Positions 7,853 through 16,546 are shown, counted from the stretch's first letter. The stretch is DNA of 64,000 bases from Bacillota bacterium (GCA_023454175.1 JAEXRW010000018.1:62001-126000); one strand, 5' to 3'. Program-made: numbers and translations. Notes: generated by a model not told the origin, from the sequence alone.

Positions 7853-8750
7853 ATACTGTGATTTCATCGTCCATGGCCGTGGCCGGCAGCAGGTTCCGTT
7901 CGGGCTTACGCAGGAAAAGGACCCGTTGTTTGCCGTCGCCTTCCGACATCATGAACCACCCCTTGTCGCGCATTTCCTGGATCGCAGGTATCTCAAACAT
8001 ATCCATGGACACGCTCTTGGAAAATGCCCTGGTGGCTGCGCGCTTGGCGAAATATCCGATAACGAGTCCCGCAGCCACAAAAGCAGCGCACCAGATGAAA
8101 GGCATCAGCATGTCCGGGCCGCCGCCGTTCAGCCAGTTCCGCATGGGGTCCACCAGCAGCGCCAGCAGGCCCACCACTGTGAAAACCAGTGCGGTCCCTG
8201 CAAAGATCATGTCGCGTACGATGTGCAGCGTATGGCAGCGCCTGCAGCAGGCCACCGATACCGTCACCAGTGAGCCGACCTTTTGCTTCACCTTCAGCCC
8301 GATGACCATACGCTTGGTGCCTTTGGGCTCCTCATGCGCCATGTCAAACGTGGCGTAGCAGGTCTTTTTCCGGTGCTCCCCGTCCTTGCACAGCAGGCAG
8401 GTCTCGGAGTCGGACAGGGGTTTGAGCCCGCCTTTGGGCAGGAGTCTCAGGATGGTATTGTAGGTGTTCAGCATTTTTTCCTGCATGGCAGGCTTGAAAC
8501 GCCGTATATCGCATTTTTCGCACTGTGCGTTCACCCGCTTGCAGATCTCGGTATCCCGCATCAGGCAGTCTTCCTTGCCCGCTTTTTTCTGCGGCTGCGC
8601 TTCCGGCTCGGGTTTGCGTTCTTCATAGGCGCTGCGTAGTTTTTCCTGCTGTTCGCGCTCCATCGACCCCAGGTGGCACTTCCCGCACTCCCCGCCCATT
8701 TTTTCGCACAGTTCGGTTTCCTTTAAAATGCAGTTCGGATTGTCTCTCAT
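7851..8750 (-). CDS. Membrane protein with two tandem Cys4 repeats, function unknown
   Basis: A 299-residue protein I do not recognise. Residues 7-25 and 62-80 are two copies of one motif with identical spacing, C-x7-C-x6-C-x2-C, embedded in similar text (CILKETELC... and CLMRDTEIC...). This suggests two small zinc or Fe-S sites. More Cys follow (ETCLLCKDG, KKTCYATFD, VACCRRCH). Two membrane helices lie near residues 183-202 and 218-237. A soluble C-terminal tail contains MRDKGWFMMSEGDGKQRVLF. There is no signal peptide, so the Cys repeats probably face the cytosol. It looks monocistronic. It could be a redox or metal sensor at the membrane, but nothing proves this. Confidence 0.75.
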   Translation of the reverse strand: MRDNPNCILKETELCEKMGGECGKCHLGSMEREQQEKLRSAYEERKPEPEAQPQKKAGKEDCLMRDTEICKRVNAQCEKCDIRRFKPAMQEKMLNTYNTILRLLPKGGLKPLSDSETCLLCKDGEHRKKTCYATFDMAHEEPKGTKRMVIGLKVKQKVGSLVTVSVACCRRCHTLHIVRDMIFAGTALVFTVVGLLALLVDPMRNWLNGGGPDMLMPFIWCAAFVAAGLVIGYFAKRAATRAFSKSVSMDMFEIPAIQEMRDKGWFMMSEGDGKQRVLFLRKPERNLLPATAMDDEITV

Positions 8751-8867
8751 TTTGTTTCATCCCCTTGAAATAGGGTGGATTTTGTCACGCGCGTACCCTC
8801 ATCCATAGAGTATCACAATGCCCTTGCTGCATGCAACCAATTGTCTGGTTTGTGGAACCAGATTCAT

Positions 8868-10079
8868 TTAGATGTCTTTTCCGTCGAAGATCAACTGTGG
8901 AAATATAGTAAACGAGTTCGTTTTGCCGCCGAAGTCTCTGTCCCCGCACGAACCATTCCCCAGTTGCCCCATATCATTGCCGCCGCAGGTATAGACCCTG
9001 CCGTCCTCCTTCAGGATGATGGTAAAGTCCAGGCCCGCCGTTGCTTTCCGTACGCCCCTTGCAGCCAGTACCGGCTCCGGCTGGTTCCTGCCTGATATAA
9101 GCCCGTTGCAGAGCTGTCCGCAGTCATTCATTCCCCATAGGTATAGGTCCCCGCTCTCGGTCACAGCGGCATAATGGTTCATCGAAAGGGATATGCTTTT
9201 GATATGTTCCATGATCTTCGTTGGCGTCAAGGTCGAATAGGGTAAGCTGTCGTCATCTTCCCCGTTTGTTTTTTGTTTTGTCAGGATGTATCCCCATACA
9301 TATAAATCCCCGTTTTCGGTTAAGGCCGCGGATACATTATAGGTGGCTGCAATGCATTTCACGCCGGATAACACTTTCACCGGAGGGTAGAGCTTGTATT
9401 CTTCTTCCCTTTCTGCAGTAGTCCCGTTTCCGATCTGCCCAAATCCCTTCCAGCCCCAGGCATACACGTCGCCGTTCTCCATTAGCGCCAGGGCATGGTT
9501 GTCCCCCAGCGCGATATTCTTTACCCCGCTCATCAGTTTTATGTTTGAAACAGGGCCAGCACCTTTTTCATTCTCCAGGTAGTTTAGTTGTCCCGCTATG
9601 GTATCCCCCCAGGCCAGCAGGTTGCCGTCGGTGGTGACGGCCATCGTGCATAGCTTGCATACAGCCGCGCGTTTGATGTTTGACGCCAGTTTCCGGGGGT
9701 GATATCTGTCCTCATCAGGTCGTATATCATCCATTGCCATGCCCATGGCATACAGTTCGCCGTTTTTATCCAATACAACTGTGGACATTCGCGAAGCGCA
9801 GGCGTACTGGATATCATGCAGGATCAATGTAGGTTTGGGCACGCAGGATACGATCAGTTTGTCGGCGCTCCCGTAAGGGAAATCCTGTTTGATGCCCAAT
9901 TCGCCCTGGTAATTGGATCCCCATACATACAGGTCCCTGTCTTCCGTGATAGCCATGGCGTGGTAATCCCCCGTTGCCACGTCCACGATCTTCGCATGCA
10001 TCGGTGTATTTCCGCACCCGGCTAGTAGGGCCAGGGTTGTAACGAGGAGCAAAGCAAAAAACGTCCTTTTCGCCTTCAT
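8868..10079 (-). CDS. RCC1-repeat (beta-propeller) lipoprotein
   Basis: A 403-residue exported protein. The N-terminus is a lipoprotein signal with lipobox LLAGC (Cys about residue 22). The mature part holds seven RCC1-type repeats, recognisable by DGxLYxWGxNxxGQLG-like cores: DRDLYVWGSNYQGELG, NGELYAMG, DGNLLAWGD, NGDVYAWGWKGFGQIG, NGDLYVWGY, SGDLYLWGMNDCGQL and DGRVYTCGGNDMGQLG. Seven repeats would close one propeller. It is probably a surface protein-interaction or glycan-binding module; its ligand is unknown. A second such protein, with a transmembrane anchor, is at 35725-36924. The start at 10079 has GAGGCGGA upstream. Confidence 0.85.
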   Translation of the reverse strand: MKAKRTFFALLLVTTLALLAGCGNTPMHAKIVDVATGDYHAMAITEDRDLYVWGSNYQGELGIKQDFPYGSADKLIVSCVPKPTLILHDIQYACASRMSTVVLDKNGELYAMGMAMDDIRPDEDRYHPRKLASNIKRAAVCKLCTMAVTTDGNLLAWGDTIAGQLNYLENEKGAGPVSNIKLMSGVKNIALGDNHALALMENGDVYAWGWKGFGQIGNGTTAEREEEYKLYPPVKVLSGVKCIAATYNVSAALTENGDLYVWGYILTKQKTNGEDDDSLPYSTLTPTKIMEHIKSISLSMNHYAAVTESGDLYLWGMNDCGQLCNGLISGRNQPEPVLAARGVRKATAGLDFTIILKEDGRVYTCGGNDMGQLGNGSCGDRDFGGKTNSFTIFPQLIFDGKDI

Positions 10080-10198
10080 CTGTCCGCCTCACATTCAGCT
10101 TTTGAGTAATTGACTTTATAGTTAAATCATACCATAAGAGCTAATATAACAAAAGCGCCATGCTTTCGCACAGCGCCTTAACCAGACTTCAAAATGAT

Positions 10199-10317
10199 TG
10201 TCATGCCGAAGGCATACCGCCATTGTACATTGTAAATTGTACATTGTACATTTGATGCCCCCGCAGGGTATGTAATTCGTGCCGCAGGAACTCCACAACT
10301 GTCAACTTTCAACTCTT
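10199..10317. repeat. Heptad repeat array D (two units)
   Basis: The first unit is ATGCCGAAGGCAT followed by CATTGTA, CATTGTA, AATTGTA, CATTGTA, CATTTGA. The second has a degenerate hairpin region followed by CAACTGT, CAACTTT, CAACTCT, TAACTGC, ending in the stop codon of the binding-protein gene at 10316. The two units use different heptamers, so the period rather than the sequence is conserved. Confidence 0.7.
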
Positions 10318-11422
10318 AACTGCCATACGTGAATTCCTTCATGTTCTCGTTTGCCAGGTCATAGACGAATTTGTTCGCGTCCCGCTGCTTGATGTATTCC
10401 GCCGGGTCCCACGGGATGCCGCCGTTTGCGATGGTTTCCTTGTTCAGCACCTGGGAGTACGGGTGGACATATTTTTTGTATTCCGTTCCCGCCAGCTTTG
10501 CTTTCACCATCTGGTAGGCCAGGTCCGCCTGCAGGGTGGGCGGTTGGGATACGCAGAAGGTGATGTCCCCGTTCTGGATCATCTCCCACGAGCCTTCCCT
10601 TCCCTTTGCCGTCCCGATGATATAGCTGCTGGCCGTGAGGCTCGCGTTTTCCAGCGCCTCCAGTACGCCCGGCACCATTTCGTCGTTGCCCACATAGATG
10701 GCGTTGAACTGCCCCGATGTTTTGGTGATGGCGGTCGCCATCACGGAGGCCGCCGTGCTGCTCTGCCCCTTCCCGGCCTGCTTGGATGCAAAGCTCTTGT
10801 CCGAGAAGCTGCTGTTGTTCGCGCCCGCCTTGTATCCGTCCACGAAGCCCGCCCGCATGGTATCGGCCTCGCTCGCCGCGCCGTCGATGGCGATGATCTT
10901 CGATGCGCCCAACTTGCCCATCTCCTGGCCCACGGCGTACCCGATGCCCTTGATGTCGTATCCGGCATAGCCGTCCGGTTTCCCGCCATCCGAACCGGCA
11001 GGCAGTGTGTCCACAAAAAAGATGGGTATCTGCGCCTCATTGGCCAGCACTGCGGATTTCCCCGCCGTTTCCGCGTTGGCGGACTGGATCACGATGGCAG
11101 CCGCCTTGGCGTTGATGAATTGCTGTACCGATGCGATCTCGCGGGAGGGCGCGCTGTTGCCCGCCACTTCCATCACGTTCCAGCCTTCCTTGGCCGCCAG
11201 CAGTTTGAATGTCTCCAGCCCGGCTTTGGCAGCCGAGTCGTCCGATGCGGTGTAATAGCCGATGTTCGTCCCCTCCGGCAATGCGCTGATGGTGGGGGCA
11301 GGCGTCGCCGCAGAGGGCGCTGCCGATGCCGGCTGGCTTTCAGTAGGTTCGGGCTTGCCCGAACACGCGGCCATGGTCAATACCAGTGCGATGATGCAGA
11401 TGATGATCATTGTTTTTTTCAT
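10316..11422 (-). CDS. Sugar-type ABC transporter substrate-binding lipoprotein (orphan)
   Basis: A 368-residue exported protein of the ribose/galactose-binding (type I periplasmic binding protein) family. The start MKKTMIIICIIALVLTMAAC gives a signal with the lipobox Cys at residue 20, followed by a Ser/Ala/Pro/Thr linker. Family features are the INAKAAAIVIQSANAETAG segment, the PIFFVDTLP strand and the hinge region IYVGNDEMVPGVLEALE. No permease or ATPase gene lies nearby, so it must share a distant transporter or serve as a sensor input. The ligand cannot be told from sequence; a sugar or polyol is the usual case and would fit the neighbouring polyol genes. Confidence 0.85.
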   Translation of the reverse strand: MKKTMIIICIIALVLTMAACSGKPEPTESQPASAAPSAATPAPTISALPEGTNIGYYTASDDSAAKAGLETFKLLAAKEGWNVMEVAGNSAPSREIASVQQFINAKAAAIVIQSANAETAGKSAVLANEAQIPIFFVDTLPAGSDGGKPDGYAGYDIKGIGYAVGQEMGKLGASKIIAIDGAASEADTMRAGFVDGYKAGANNSSFSDKSFASKQAGKGQSSTAASVMATAITKTSGQFNAIYVGNDEMVPGVLEALENASLTASSYIIGTAKGREGSWEMIQNGDITFCVSQPPTLQADLAYQMVKAKLAGTEYKKYVHPYSQVLNKETIANGGIPWDPAEYIKQRDANKFVYDLANENMKEFTYGS

Positions 11423-11713
11423 ATGGATCCCTCGCTTTTTCCTGCTCTCTGGATTCCGGGGGTCTTGCGTAACGAATGAAATAAAATCGCAATCGTCCAT
11501 TCAACTTATATTCATAATTATATGCCTGCACGCGGGCAAGTCAAGGATGTCAAACCGGTCTGCCCTATGGGGCCGCTCCGTTTGAGGGTGGCAGCTCCGT
11601 TTTTTGGGGACGGTTTACCTTTCCCGGGCGTTTGATTGCTGGAAATATGTTTAAAATATAGTTGTTTGCCATACTCTTTTTTGCCGGAAGGGTATATAAT
11701 ATTGAAGGTTTTA

Positions 11714-11727
11714 AATATTGAAATATT
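11714..11727. promoter_or_regulatory. Candidate ArsR-type operator before the sulfur flavoprotein
   Basis: AATATT, two bases GA, AATATT: a 6+6 palindrome that begins 14 bases after a TATAAT -10 element (11695-11700). It would sit at the start of the transcript, a usual place for a repressor. Binding by the ArsR protein at 14211 is inferred. Confidence 0.4.
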
Positions 11728-11740
11728 AAGAGGTGTTGTT

Positions 11741-14197
11741 ATGGGTAAGAAAATCATCGTGGTCGGCGGTGTGGCCGGGGGGGCTACCGCTGCCGCCCGG
11801 TTGAGGCGGCTGGATGAGCACGCCACGATCATCATGTTCGAGCGCGGCGAGTACATATCCTTCGCCAATTGTGGTCTGCCCTATTATATCGGGGATGTCA
11901 TAAAGGACAAGGAGAAACTGACCCTGTCTTCGCCCGAATTCTTCAACGGCCGTTACGGCGTGGATGTCCGCACCATGAGCGAGGTGACGTCCATTGACCG
12001 CACCAGGAAGGAGGTCGAGGTGTTGAACCGGGAAACCGGAAAGAAATACAGGGAATCCTATGACTACCTCATCCTCGCCCCCGGCGCCGATCCCCTTCGC
12101 CTCCCGGTAGAGGGGGCCGATGATCCCCGTGTTTTTACGCTCCGGAATATCCCCGACACCTATGCCATAAAGGAATTCATTGATAAAAATGCCCCGAAAT
12201 CCGCCGTGGTGGTGGGCGCCGGCTATATCGGCATCGAAATGGCGGAAAACCTCCATAGCCTGGGTATCCAGGTCACCATCGTGGAGATGGCTTCCCACGT
12301 GATCGCGCCGCTGGATGAGGATATGTCAGGCGAAGTGCACAAGCATATCCGTTCCAAAGGCGTGTCCCTTCGTCTGAATTCCGGCCTTACGGCCATCAAA
12401 AGATCCGGCGAACGCCTGCTGGTGGAGATGCGTTCGGGCGAGCCTGTGGAAGCGGACCTGGTCGTGATGGCCGCGGGCATCCGTCCCGATACCCACCTGG
12501 CCCGGGACGCAGGTCTTGCCATGGGCCGCCGGGATACCATCCGGGTGGATGAGCGCATGCGCACCTCCGATCCCGCCATCTATGCCGTGGGGGATGCCGT
12601 GGAGGTAAAGGATTTTGTGACGGGTGAAGACGTCTACATCCCGCTGGCGTCGCCTGCGAACCGGCAGGGCCGCGTCGCCGCGGATAATATCGTCGGACTG
12701 GAAAGCTTGTACAAAGGCTCGCAGGGAACGGCCATCCTGAAGGCGTTTGATATGACCGTGGCCGTCACGGGCAAAAACGAGGCCGGCCTGAAAGCGGCGG
12801 GGGTGGATTATGAGAAATCCTTTACCTTCTCCGCTTCCAATGCCACCTACTACCCCGGGGCCACCTTCATGAGCATCAAGCTGCTTTTTGAAAGACCCTC
12901 GGGCCGTATCCTCGGCGCGCAGATCACCGGCTACCAGGGCGTGGATAAGCGCATCGACGTCATCGCCACGGCGATACGGGCAAACCAGACGGTACATTTC
13001 CTGACGGAGCTGGAATTGTCCTATGCCCCCCCGTTCGGTTCCGCCAAAGACCCCGTGAATATGGCCGGGTATGTGGCGGAAAATATTCTGAATGGCACGA
13101 CAAAGGTTTTCCATGTGGACGATGTGCCCGCTTTGGACAGGAGCAAGGTCACGCTGCTGGATGTCAGGACGCCCGTGGAGTACGGCAACGGCACCATTGA
13201 AGGCGCTGTGAATATCCCGCTGGATACCCTGCGGAACAGGGCAAATGAGCTGGATAAGGATAAGCCTGTGTACCTTTTCTGCCAGATAGGCCTGCGCGGG
13301 TATGTCGCCGCGCGCCAGCTGGAGCAAAAGGGGTTCGACGTGCATAACCTTTCGGGCGGTTACCGCCTGTACAACGTGCTTTCGGGCCGTGAGGCGCCCG
13401 CGCCCGCCCCGCAGACTATGAAGAGGATATCGGAGGAGAGACAGATGGACCTTTCGGAAAAAGGCGGCAAAAATGCCGTGGAGATCGACGCGACCGGTTT
13501 GCAGTGCCCCGGCCCCATCATGAAGGTGTATGCGGCCATGTGCAAGCTCATTGAGGGGGAGGAATTGGTCGTCACCGCCACCGACCCGGCCTTTGCGTCC
13601 GATATCGATTCCTGGTGCGCCAAGACGGGCAATAAACTGAAATACATCCACCAGGAAGGCGGCAAGGTCACCGTTTCCCTCATAAAAGGCCGGCAGGACG
13701 CCGCATGCGCGCTCACCAGCGAGGGCGGCACCGGGAAAAACATGATTATCTTCTCGGGCGATCTGGACAAGGCCATCGCTTCATTTATTATAGCCAACGG
13801 CGCCGCGGCCATGGGGCGCAAGGTGCACATGTTCTTCACCTTCTGGGGGTTGAACATCCTGCGCAAATCCGCGCATGTGAAGGTGAAAAAATCCTTCATC
13901 GAGCGCATGTTCGGCATGATGATGCCCCGCGGCAGCACGCGCCTGGGCCTCTCCAGGTTGAATATGGCAGGAATGGGTGCTAAAATGATCCGTGGGGTCA
14001 TGAAAAACAAAAACATCAATTCCCTGGAGGACCTGATCAGATCGGCCATGGAAAACGGCGTGGAGATCACGGCCTGCACCATGTCCATGGACGTCATGGG
14101 CATCTCCAAAGAGGAATTGATCGATGGCATCTCCTATGGCGGCGTTGCGTCCATGCTCGGTTTCGCCGAGGAGTCCGACATGTCGCTCTTTATCTGA
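11741..14197 (+). CDS. CoA-disulfide reductase-like flavoprotein fused to rhodanese, TusA and DsrE domains
   Basis: An 818-residue fusion. Residues 1 to about 450 form an FAD/NAD(P)H pyridine nucleotide-disulfide oxidoreductase (VVGGVAGGATAAAR), with the single redox Cys of the CoADR/NADH oxidase family in SFANCGLPYYIG (Cys44). About 465-550 is a rhodanese with the persulfide-forming Cys in YLFCQIGLRG. About 575-650 is a TusA/SirA domain with the CPGP motif (GLQCPGPIMK). About 665-818 is a DsrE-like domain. It probably reduces polysulfide or CoA-persulfide and relays sulfane sulfur inside one chain. The start at 11741 has AGAGGTG upstream. An ArsR-type gene follows 13 bases after its stop. 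Single-domain versions of these parts exist; carrying all four in one protein is notable but known in anaerobes. Confidence 0.9.
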   Translation: MGKKIIVVGGVAGGATAAARLRRLDEHATIIMFERGEYISFANCGLPYYIGDVIKDKEKLTLSSPEFFNGRYGVDVRTMSEVTSIDRTRKEVEVLNRETGKKYRESYDYLILAPGADPLRLPVEGADDPRVFTLRNIPDTYAIKEFIDKNAPKSAVVVGAGYIGIEMAENLHSLGIQVTIVEMASHVIAPLDEDMSGEVHKHIRSKGVSLRLNSGLTAIKRSGERLLVEMRSGEPVEADLVVMAAGIRPDTHLARDAGLAMGRRDTIRVDERMRTSDPAIYAVGDAVEVKDFVTGEDVYIPLASPANRQGRVAADNIVGLESLYKGSQGTAILKAFDMTVAVTGKNEAGLKAAGVDYEKSFTFSASNATYYPGATFMSIKLLFERPSGRILGAQITGYQGVDKRIDVIATAIRANQTVHFLTELELSYAPPFGSAKDPVNMAGYVAENILNGTTKVFHVDDVPALDRSKVTLLDVRTPVEYGNGTIEGAVNIPLDTLRNRANELDKDKPVYLFCQIGLRGYVAARQLEQKGFDVHNLSGGYRLYNVLSGREAPAPAPQTMKRISEERQMDLSEKGGKNAVEIDATGLQCPGPIMKVYAAMCKLIEGEELVVTATDPAFASDIDSWCAKTGNKLKYIHQEGGKVTVSLIKGRQDAACALTSEGGTGKNMIIFSGDLDKAIASFIIANGAAAMGRKVHMFFTFWGLNILRKSAHVKVKKSFIERMFGMMMPRGSTRLGLSRLNMAGMGAKMIRGVMKNKNINSLEDLIRSAMENGVEITACTMSMDVMGISKEELIDGISYGGVASMLGFAEESDMSLFI

Positions 14198-14210
14198 GCG
14201 GAGGTAGCTG

Positions 14211-14489
14211 ATGGCGGAGTGTAACAGGGAAAAATATACCGAGATCGCGGAAAAGCTTAAGGCGCTCTCCCACCCCGTGCGCCTGTGCATCGTATGCAGG
14301 CTCTCCCGGGAGGCCACCAACGTATCCGGAATGCTGGAAAAGCTGCAGATCCACCAGACCACGCTTTCCCACCACCTCATGCTGCTCAGGACGGCGGGGA
14401 TCATCGAAGGCGCGCGTCATGGCAACGAGATCTATTACAGCATCCGGGACGAAAAGGTCGTTGCGCTCGCCCGTACGTTGTGTGAATAG
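14211..14489 (+). CDS. ArsR-family regulator, possible persulfide sensor
   Basis: A 92-residue winged-helix repressor: LKALSHPVRLCIVCRL, then the recognition helix region IHQTTLSHHLMLLRTAGII, then the wing with RHGNEIYYSI. The metal motif ELCVCD of classical ArsR is missing. Instead there are Cys residues in RLCIVCRL and one at the C-terminus (Cys91). The second Cys of RLCIVCRL falls where BigR/SqrR/YgaV-type persulfide sensors carry one, as I recall those proteins. Its place right behind the sulfur flavoprotein supports a sulfur-responsive role, but the sensing function is inferred. GGAGGT precedes the start. Confidence 0.85.
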   Translation: MAECNREKYTEIAEKLKALSHPVRLCIVCRLSREATNVSGMLEKLQIHQTTLSHHLMLLRTAGIIEGARHGNEIYYSIRDEKVVALARTLCE

Positions 14490-14503
14490 TTGGTTATGGT
14501 ATA

Positions 14504-14543
14504 GTGAAACGGCCATCCTTCGCGGGTGGCCGTTTTCGTTTCA
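14504..14543 (+). terminator. Terminator after the ArsR gene
   Basis: AACGGCCA (14508-14515) pairs with TGGCCGTT (14527-14534), followed by TTCGTTTC. It ends the flavoprotein-ArsR unit. Confidence 0.75.
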
Positions 14544-14654
14544 CCTCTGCAAGGACACGTGCGGCATTTGCAGCGTAGCGGACGGGTATAACATGTTATA
14601 ATCAAATCGTTTTCAGGTAAACGCTAATGAATATCCCTTTTCTTTGGAGGCAGT

Positions 14655-15332
14655 ATGAGCGGATTACGCCAGGTCAAAACCCGTGAAGAACTTTGCACCA
14701 TGGTTGAAGAGATCGGCTTCATCCCCCTGTTTGCATGTTCAATAAAAGGCTTTTCGGTAGAGGAATTAACGCCGCGCCTGGTCTGGTGGACAGGCGACGC
14801 CGATACGGACCCCTGGGAGTGGCGGGAACAGATTGCTTCGGAAGGCCATATCGCCTATGGGAAATTTTTCGGGCAGAAGTCCGCCTTCATCTCCCGGGAG
14901 TGGTTCCCCATTCTCGCGGCCTTCCGCCGGGACGGGTACGTTTTCCGTGAACGGTATGAGGCGGGGCTCGCATCCAAAAAGGCCAGGGATGTCATGGACC
15001 TGCTGGAGGAGCACGGCATGCTGGCTTCCTGGCGGCTCAAGCGCCTGGCCGGTTTCGGCAAGGAGGGGGAAAAGGGGTTCGAAGGGGTCCTCGCGCAGCT
15101 CCAGATGCAGACCTATGTCACCGTCTGCGGGTTTGAGCGTAAAAAGGACAGGTTCGGGCAGGAATACGGCTGGCCCGCTTCGGTATATTCCACAGCGGAG
15201 CGTTTTTTCGGCGAAGACCATATCGGCTCCTGCGGTCTTGGCCCGGATGATGCAGGGGAAAAGCTCGTTGAGCAGATTTGCCGGGTGATCCCGGGTGTCT
15301 CAGTGGCCCAGGCGGAAGGTTTCATGCGGTGA
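14655..15332 (+). CDS. Uncharacterised protein, possibly AlkZ-related
   Basis: A soluble 225-residue protein with no signal peptide or membrane segment. Distinctive blocks are RLVWWTGDADTDPWEWREQI, then YGKFFGQKSAFISREWFP and QMQTYVTVCGFERKKD. The Trp-rich block and the closing part recall clostridial proteins annotated as AlkZ-related (the winged-helix DNA glycosylase group), but I cannot confirm this by eye. GGAGG lies 7 bases before the ATG. It stands alone between a terminator and a convergent small gene. Confidence 0.7.
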   Translation: MSGLRQVKTREELCTMVEEIGFIPLFACSIKGFSVEELTPRLVWWTGDADTDPWEWREQIASEGHIAYGKFFGQKSAFISREWFPILAAFRRDGYVFRERYEAGLASKKARDVMDLLEEHGMLASWRLKRLAGFGKEGEKGFEGVLAQLQMQTYVTVCGFERKKDRFGQEYGWPASVYSTAERFFGEDHIGSCGLGPDDAGEKLVEQICRVIPGVSVAQAEGFMR

Positions 15333-15368
15333 ATGCTTCTTTCATTCGATCATACTGCGGATTTATCC

Positions 15369-15542
15369 TTATAAAATTCCAACCAGGAATAAAACGAGCG
15401 CGATGGCGCCGAGTCCTATCAGAGCGATAAAAATATACGTATACAGCGCCCGCCACAGTATGCGTTTTTCCTTTTTCAGCTTGGGGTCGGGCTTCCCGTC
15501 CGTTCCGTTCAGCGTTATTTCATTGTCGTCCTTTTTCCCCAT
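15369..15542 (-). CDS. Small membrane protein, 57 residues
   Basis: A short gene reading MGKKDDNEITLNG... and ending ...ALVLFLVGIL. A charged N-terminal half (KPDPKLKKEKR) is followed by one long hydrophobic helix, about residues 33-57, running to the C-terminus. This is typical of a small inner-membrane protein with its N-terminus inside. GGAG lies about 9 bases upstream of ATG at 15542. Its start overlaps the end of the open frame at 15520-15675. The function is unknown. Confidence 0.6.
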   Translation of the reverse strand: MGKKDDNEITLNGTDGKPDPKLKKEKRILWRALYTYIFIALIGLGAIALVLFLVGIL

Positions 15543-15675
15543 CGTTCATGCTCCGGGATACCCTGGATGTCGATAATACATGCAGATAGCTTGCGCAATC
15601 GGCTTGAAACCACTCATGGTAGTGTCCGTTGCCATCGTTTTTGGCATATTGCCGCATCGCGCAGACCGCTTCCAT
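15520..15675 (-). pseudogene. Possible disrupted small gene with an A6 frameshift
   Basis: The open frame reads ...MEAVCAMRQYAKNDGNG... and ends SRSMNDGEKGRQ, a protein-like composition. The frame stays open upstream of this ATG to about 15738, where a six-base A run (T6 at 15735-15740 on the plus strand) separates it from a frame reading NYIKARNIK. Removing one A would join the two. No ribosome site fits the internal ATG. It may be a decayed gene, a real frameshift or a sequencing error in the homopolymer. It overlaps the next small gene by 23 bases. Confidence 0.35.
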
Positions 15676-15767
15676 ATGCCCAGGGATATGGGCCAGGACG
15701 ATACCAACATGTATTACTGGTTCCTCAGGGTCCGTTTTTTATATTCCGAGCCTTGATGTAATTGCGT

Positions 15768-16112
15768 TCAGCCGATCCCCTTTGAGTAGGCAGGGTTCTC
15801 CGGGTTCGGGCTCAGCGTCACATACAGCGAAAGGTCGGATTTCACTTCGGGTATCCCGAATGTCTCCTCCCCTTTTACCATCAGGGCCAGCCCCTGCGAA
15901 AGTGGCGCCTTTTCCCCGTTCACCTCCACCGTGCATTGCCCGGCAAGGACCGTGGCAATAAGCATGGAGTGCTCGTGCTGGTGGGGGGGTATGGTCTGCC
16001 CCGGCATCAGGTTCAGGATGAAGCAGAGCGTTTCCGGCGTGTTGTAAAGGATCTTCTTGGTCAGGCTGTCCTTGTTGAATACCTGGTGGTCTTTCAGGAT
16101 GCGCAGTTCCAT
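15768..16112 (-). CDS. Cupin-domain protein
   Basis: A single-domain cupin of 114 residues. The first cupin motif is PGQTIPPHQHEHSMLIATVL (His ligands in PHQHEH) and the second region is LSQGLALMVKGEETFGI. Small cupins of this kind bind a metal and act as sugar-type isomerases, dioxygenases or sensors; nothing here fixes the reaction. GAGGAT lies before the start. A possible disrupted frame follows it. Confidence 0.85.
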   Translation of the reverse strand: MELRILKDHQVFNKDSLTKKILYNTPETLCFILNLMPGQTIPPHQHEHSMLIATVLAGQCTVEVNGEKAPLSQGLALMVKGEETFGIPEVKSDLSLYVTLSPNPENPAYSKGIG

Positions 16113-16306
16113 TTGGGTATCCTCTCTTTATGCATGTAATGGTGCTTGCTTGTTAGTGTTGTTCAGCTGGTATATAAATAACCGTTTATCCTGCAAAGAA
16201 ACGAAATAAAGGGCGCATGGCTGCCCCTTCTTTGTCTTTCGTGTTTTCGGCTTTACAACTGGATTTGAGAAATTGTGCGGTATGGATGGGATGGTTTTGA
16301 GTCGGC

Positions 16307-16546
16307 TCAGTCGGTGGGCTTCCCTTCGAAATACCAGCCTCCGTTTTCATGGTACAGGTAGACCGGCTTGCCCAGCAGTCTGCAGTCGTAGCGTATGCCC
16401 GCGGCGTATGTCCCGCCCGGGTAGCGTCTGGCGCCCCTGATCTCGTCGATCCTGTATACGTTCCCGTCCGACCAAAGGACGGATTGTGGCAGTACGTCTC
16501 CCTGCCTGTTTCGTGCGGTATTGACCTTCACAAAGATCTTATGCAT
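16307..16546 (-). CDS. Conserved small protein (79 residues), coupled to the EAL/GGDEF gene
   Basis: It begins MHKIFVKVNTARNRQGDVLP and contains VLWSDGNVYRIDEIRGARR, RYDCRLLGKPVYLYHENG and a closing WYFEG. This matches a small beta-rich family common in Clostridia, as I remember it, with no assigned function. A near-perfect AAAGGAGGT lies before ATG at 16546, which is why the longer upstream start was rejected. The start overlaps the stop of the EAL-CBS-GGDEF gene by 8 bases, so the two are translationally coupled. Confidence 0.72.
   Translation of the reverse strand: MHKIFVKVNTARNRQGDVLPQSVLWSDGNVYRIDEIRGARRYPGGTYAAGIRYDCRLLGKPVYLYHENGGWYFEGKPTD

Noticed and set aside
12326..13651. A 441-codon minus-strand open frame
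   Set aside because: It lies wholly antisense to the four-domain sulfur flavoprotein, has no ribosome site and reads as low-complexity His/Gly/Arg text typical of a shadow of GC-rich coding DNA.
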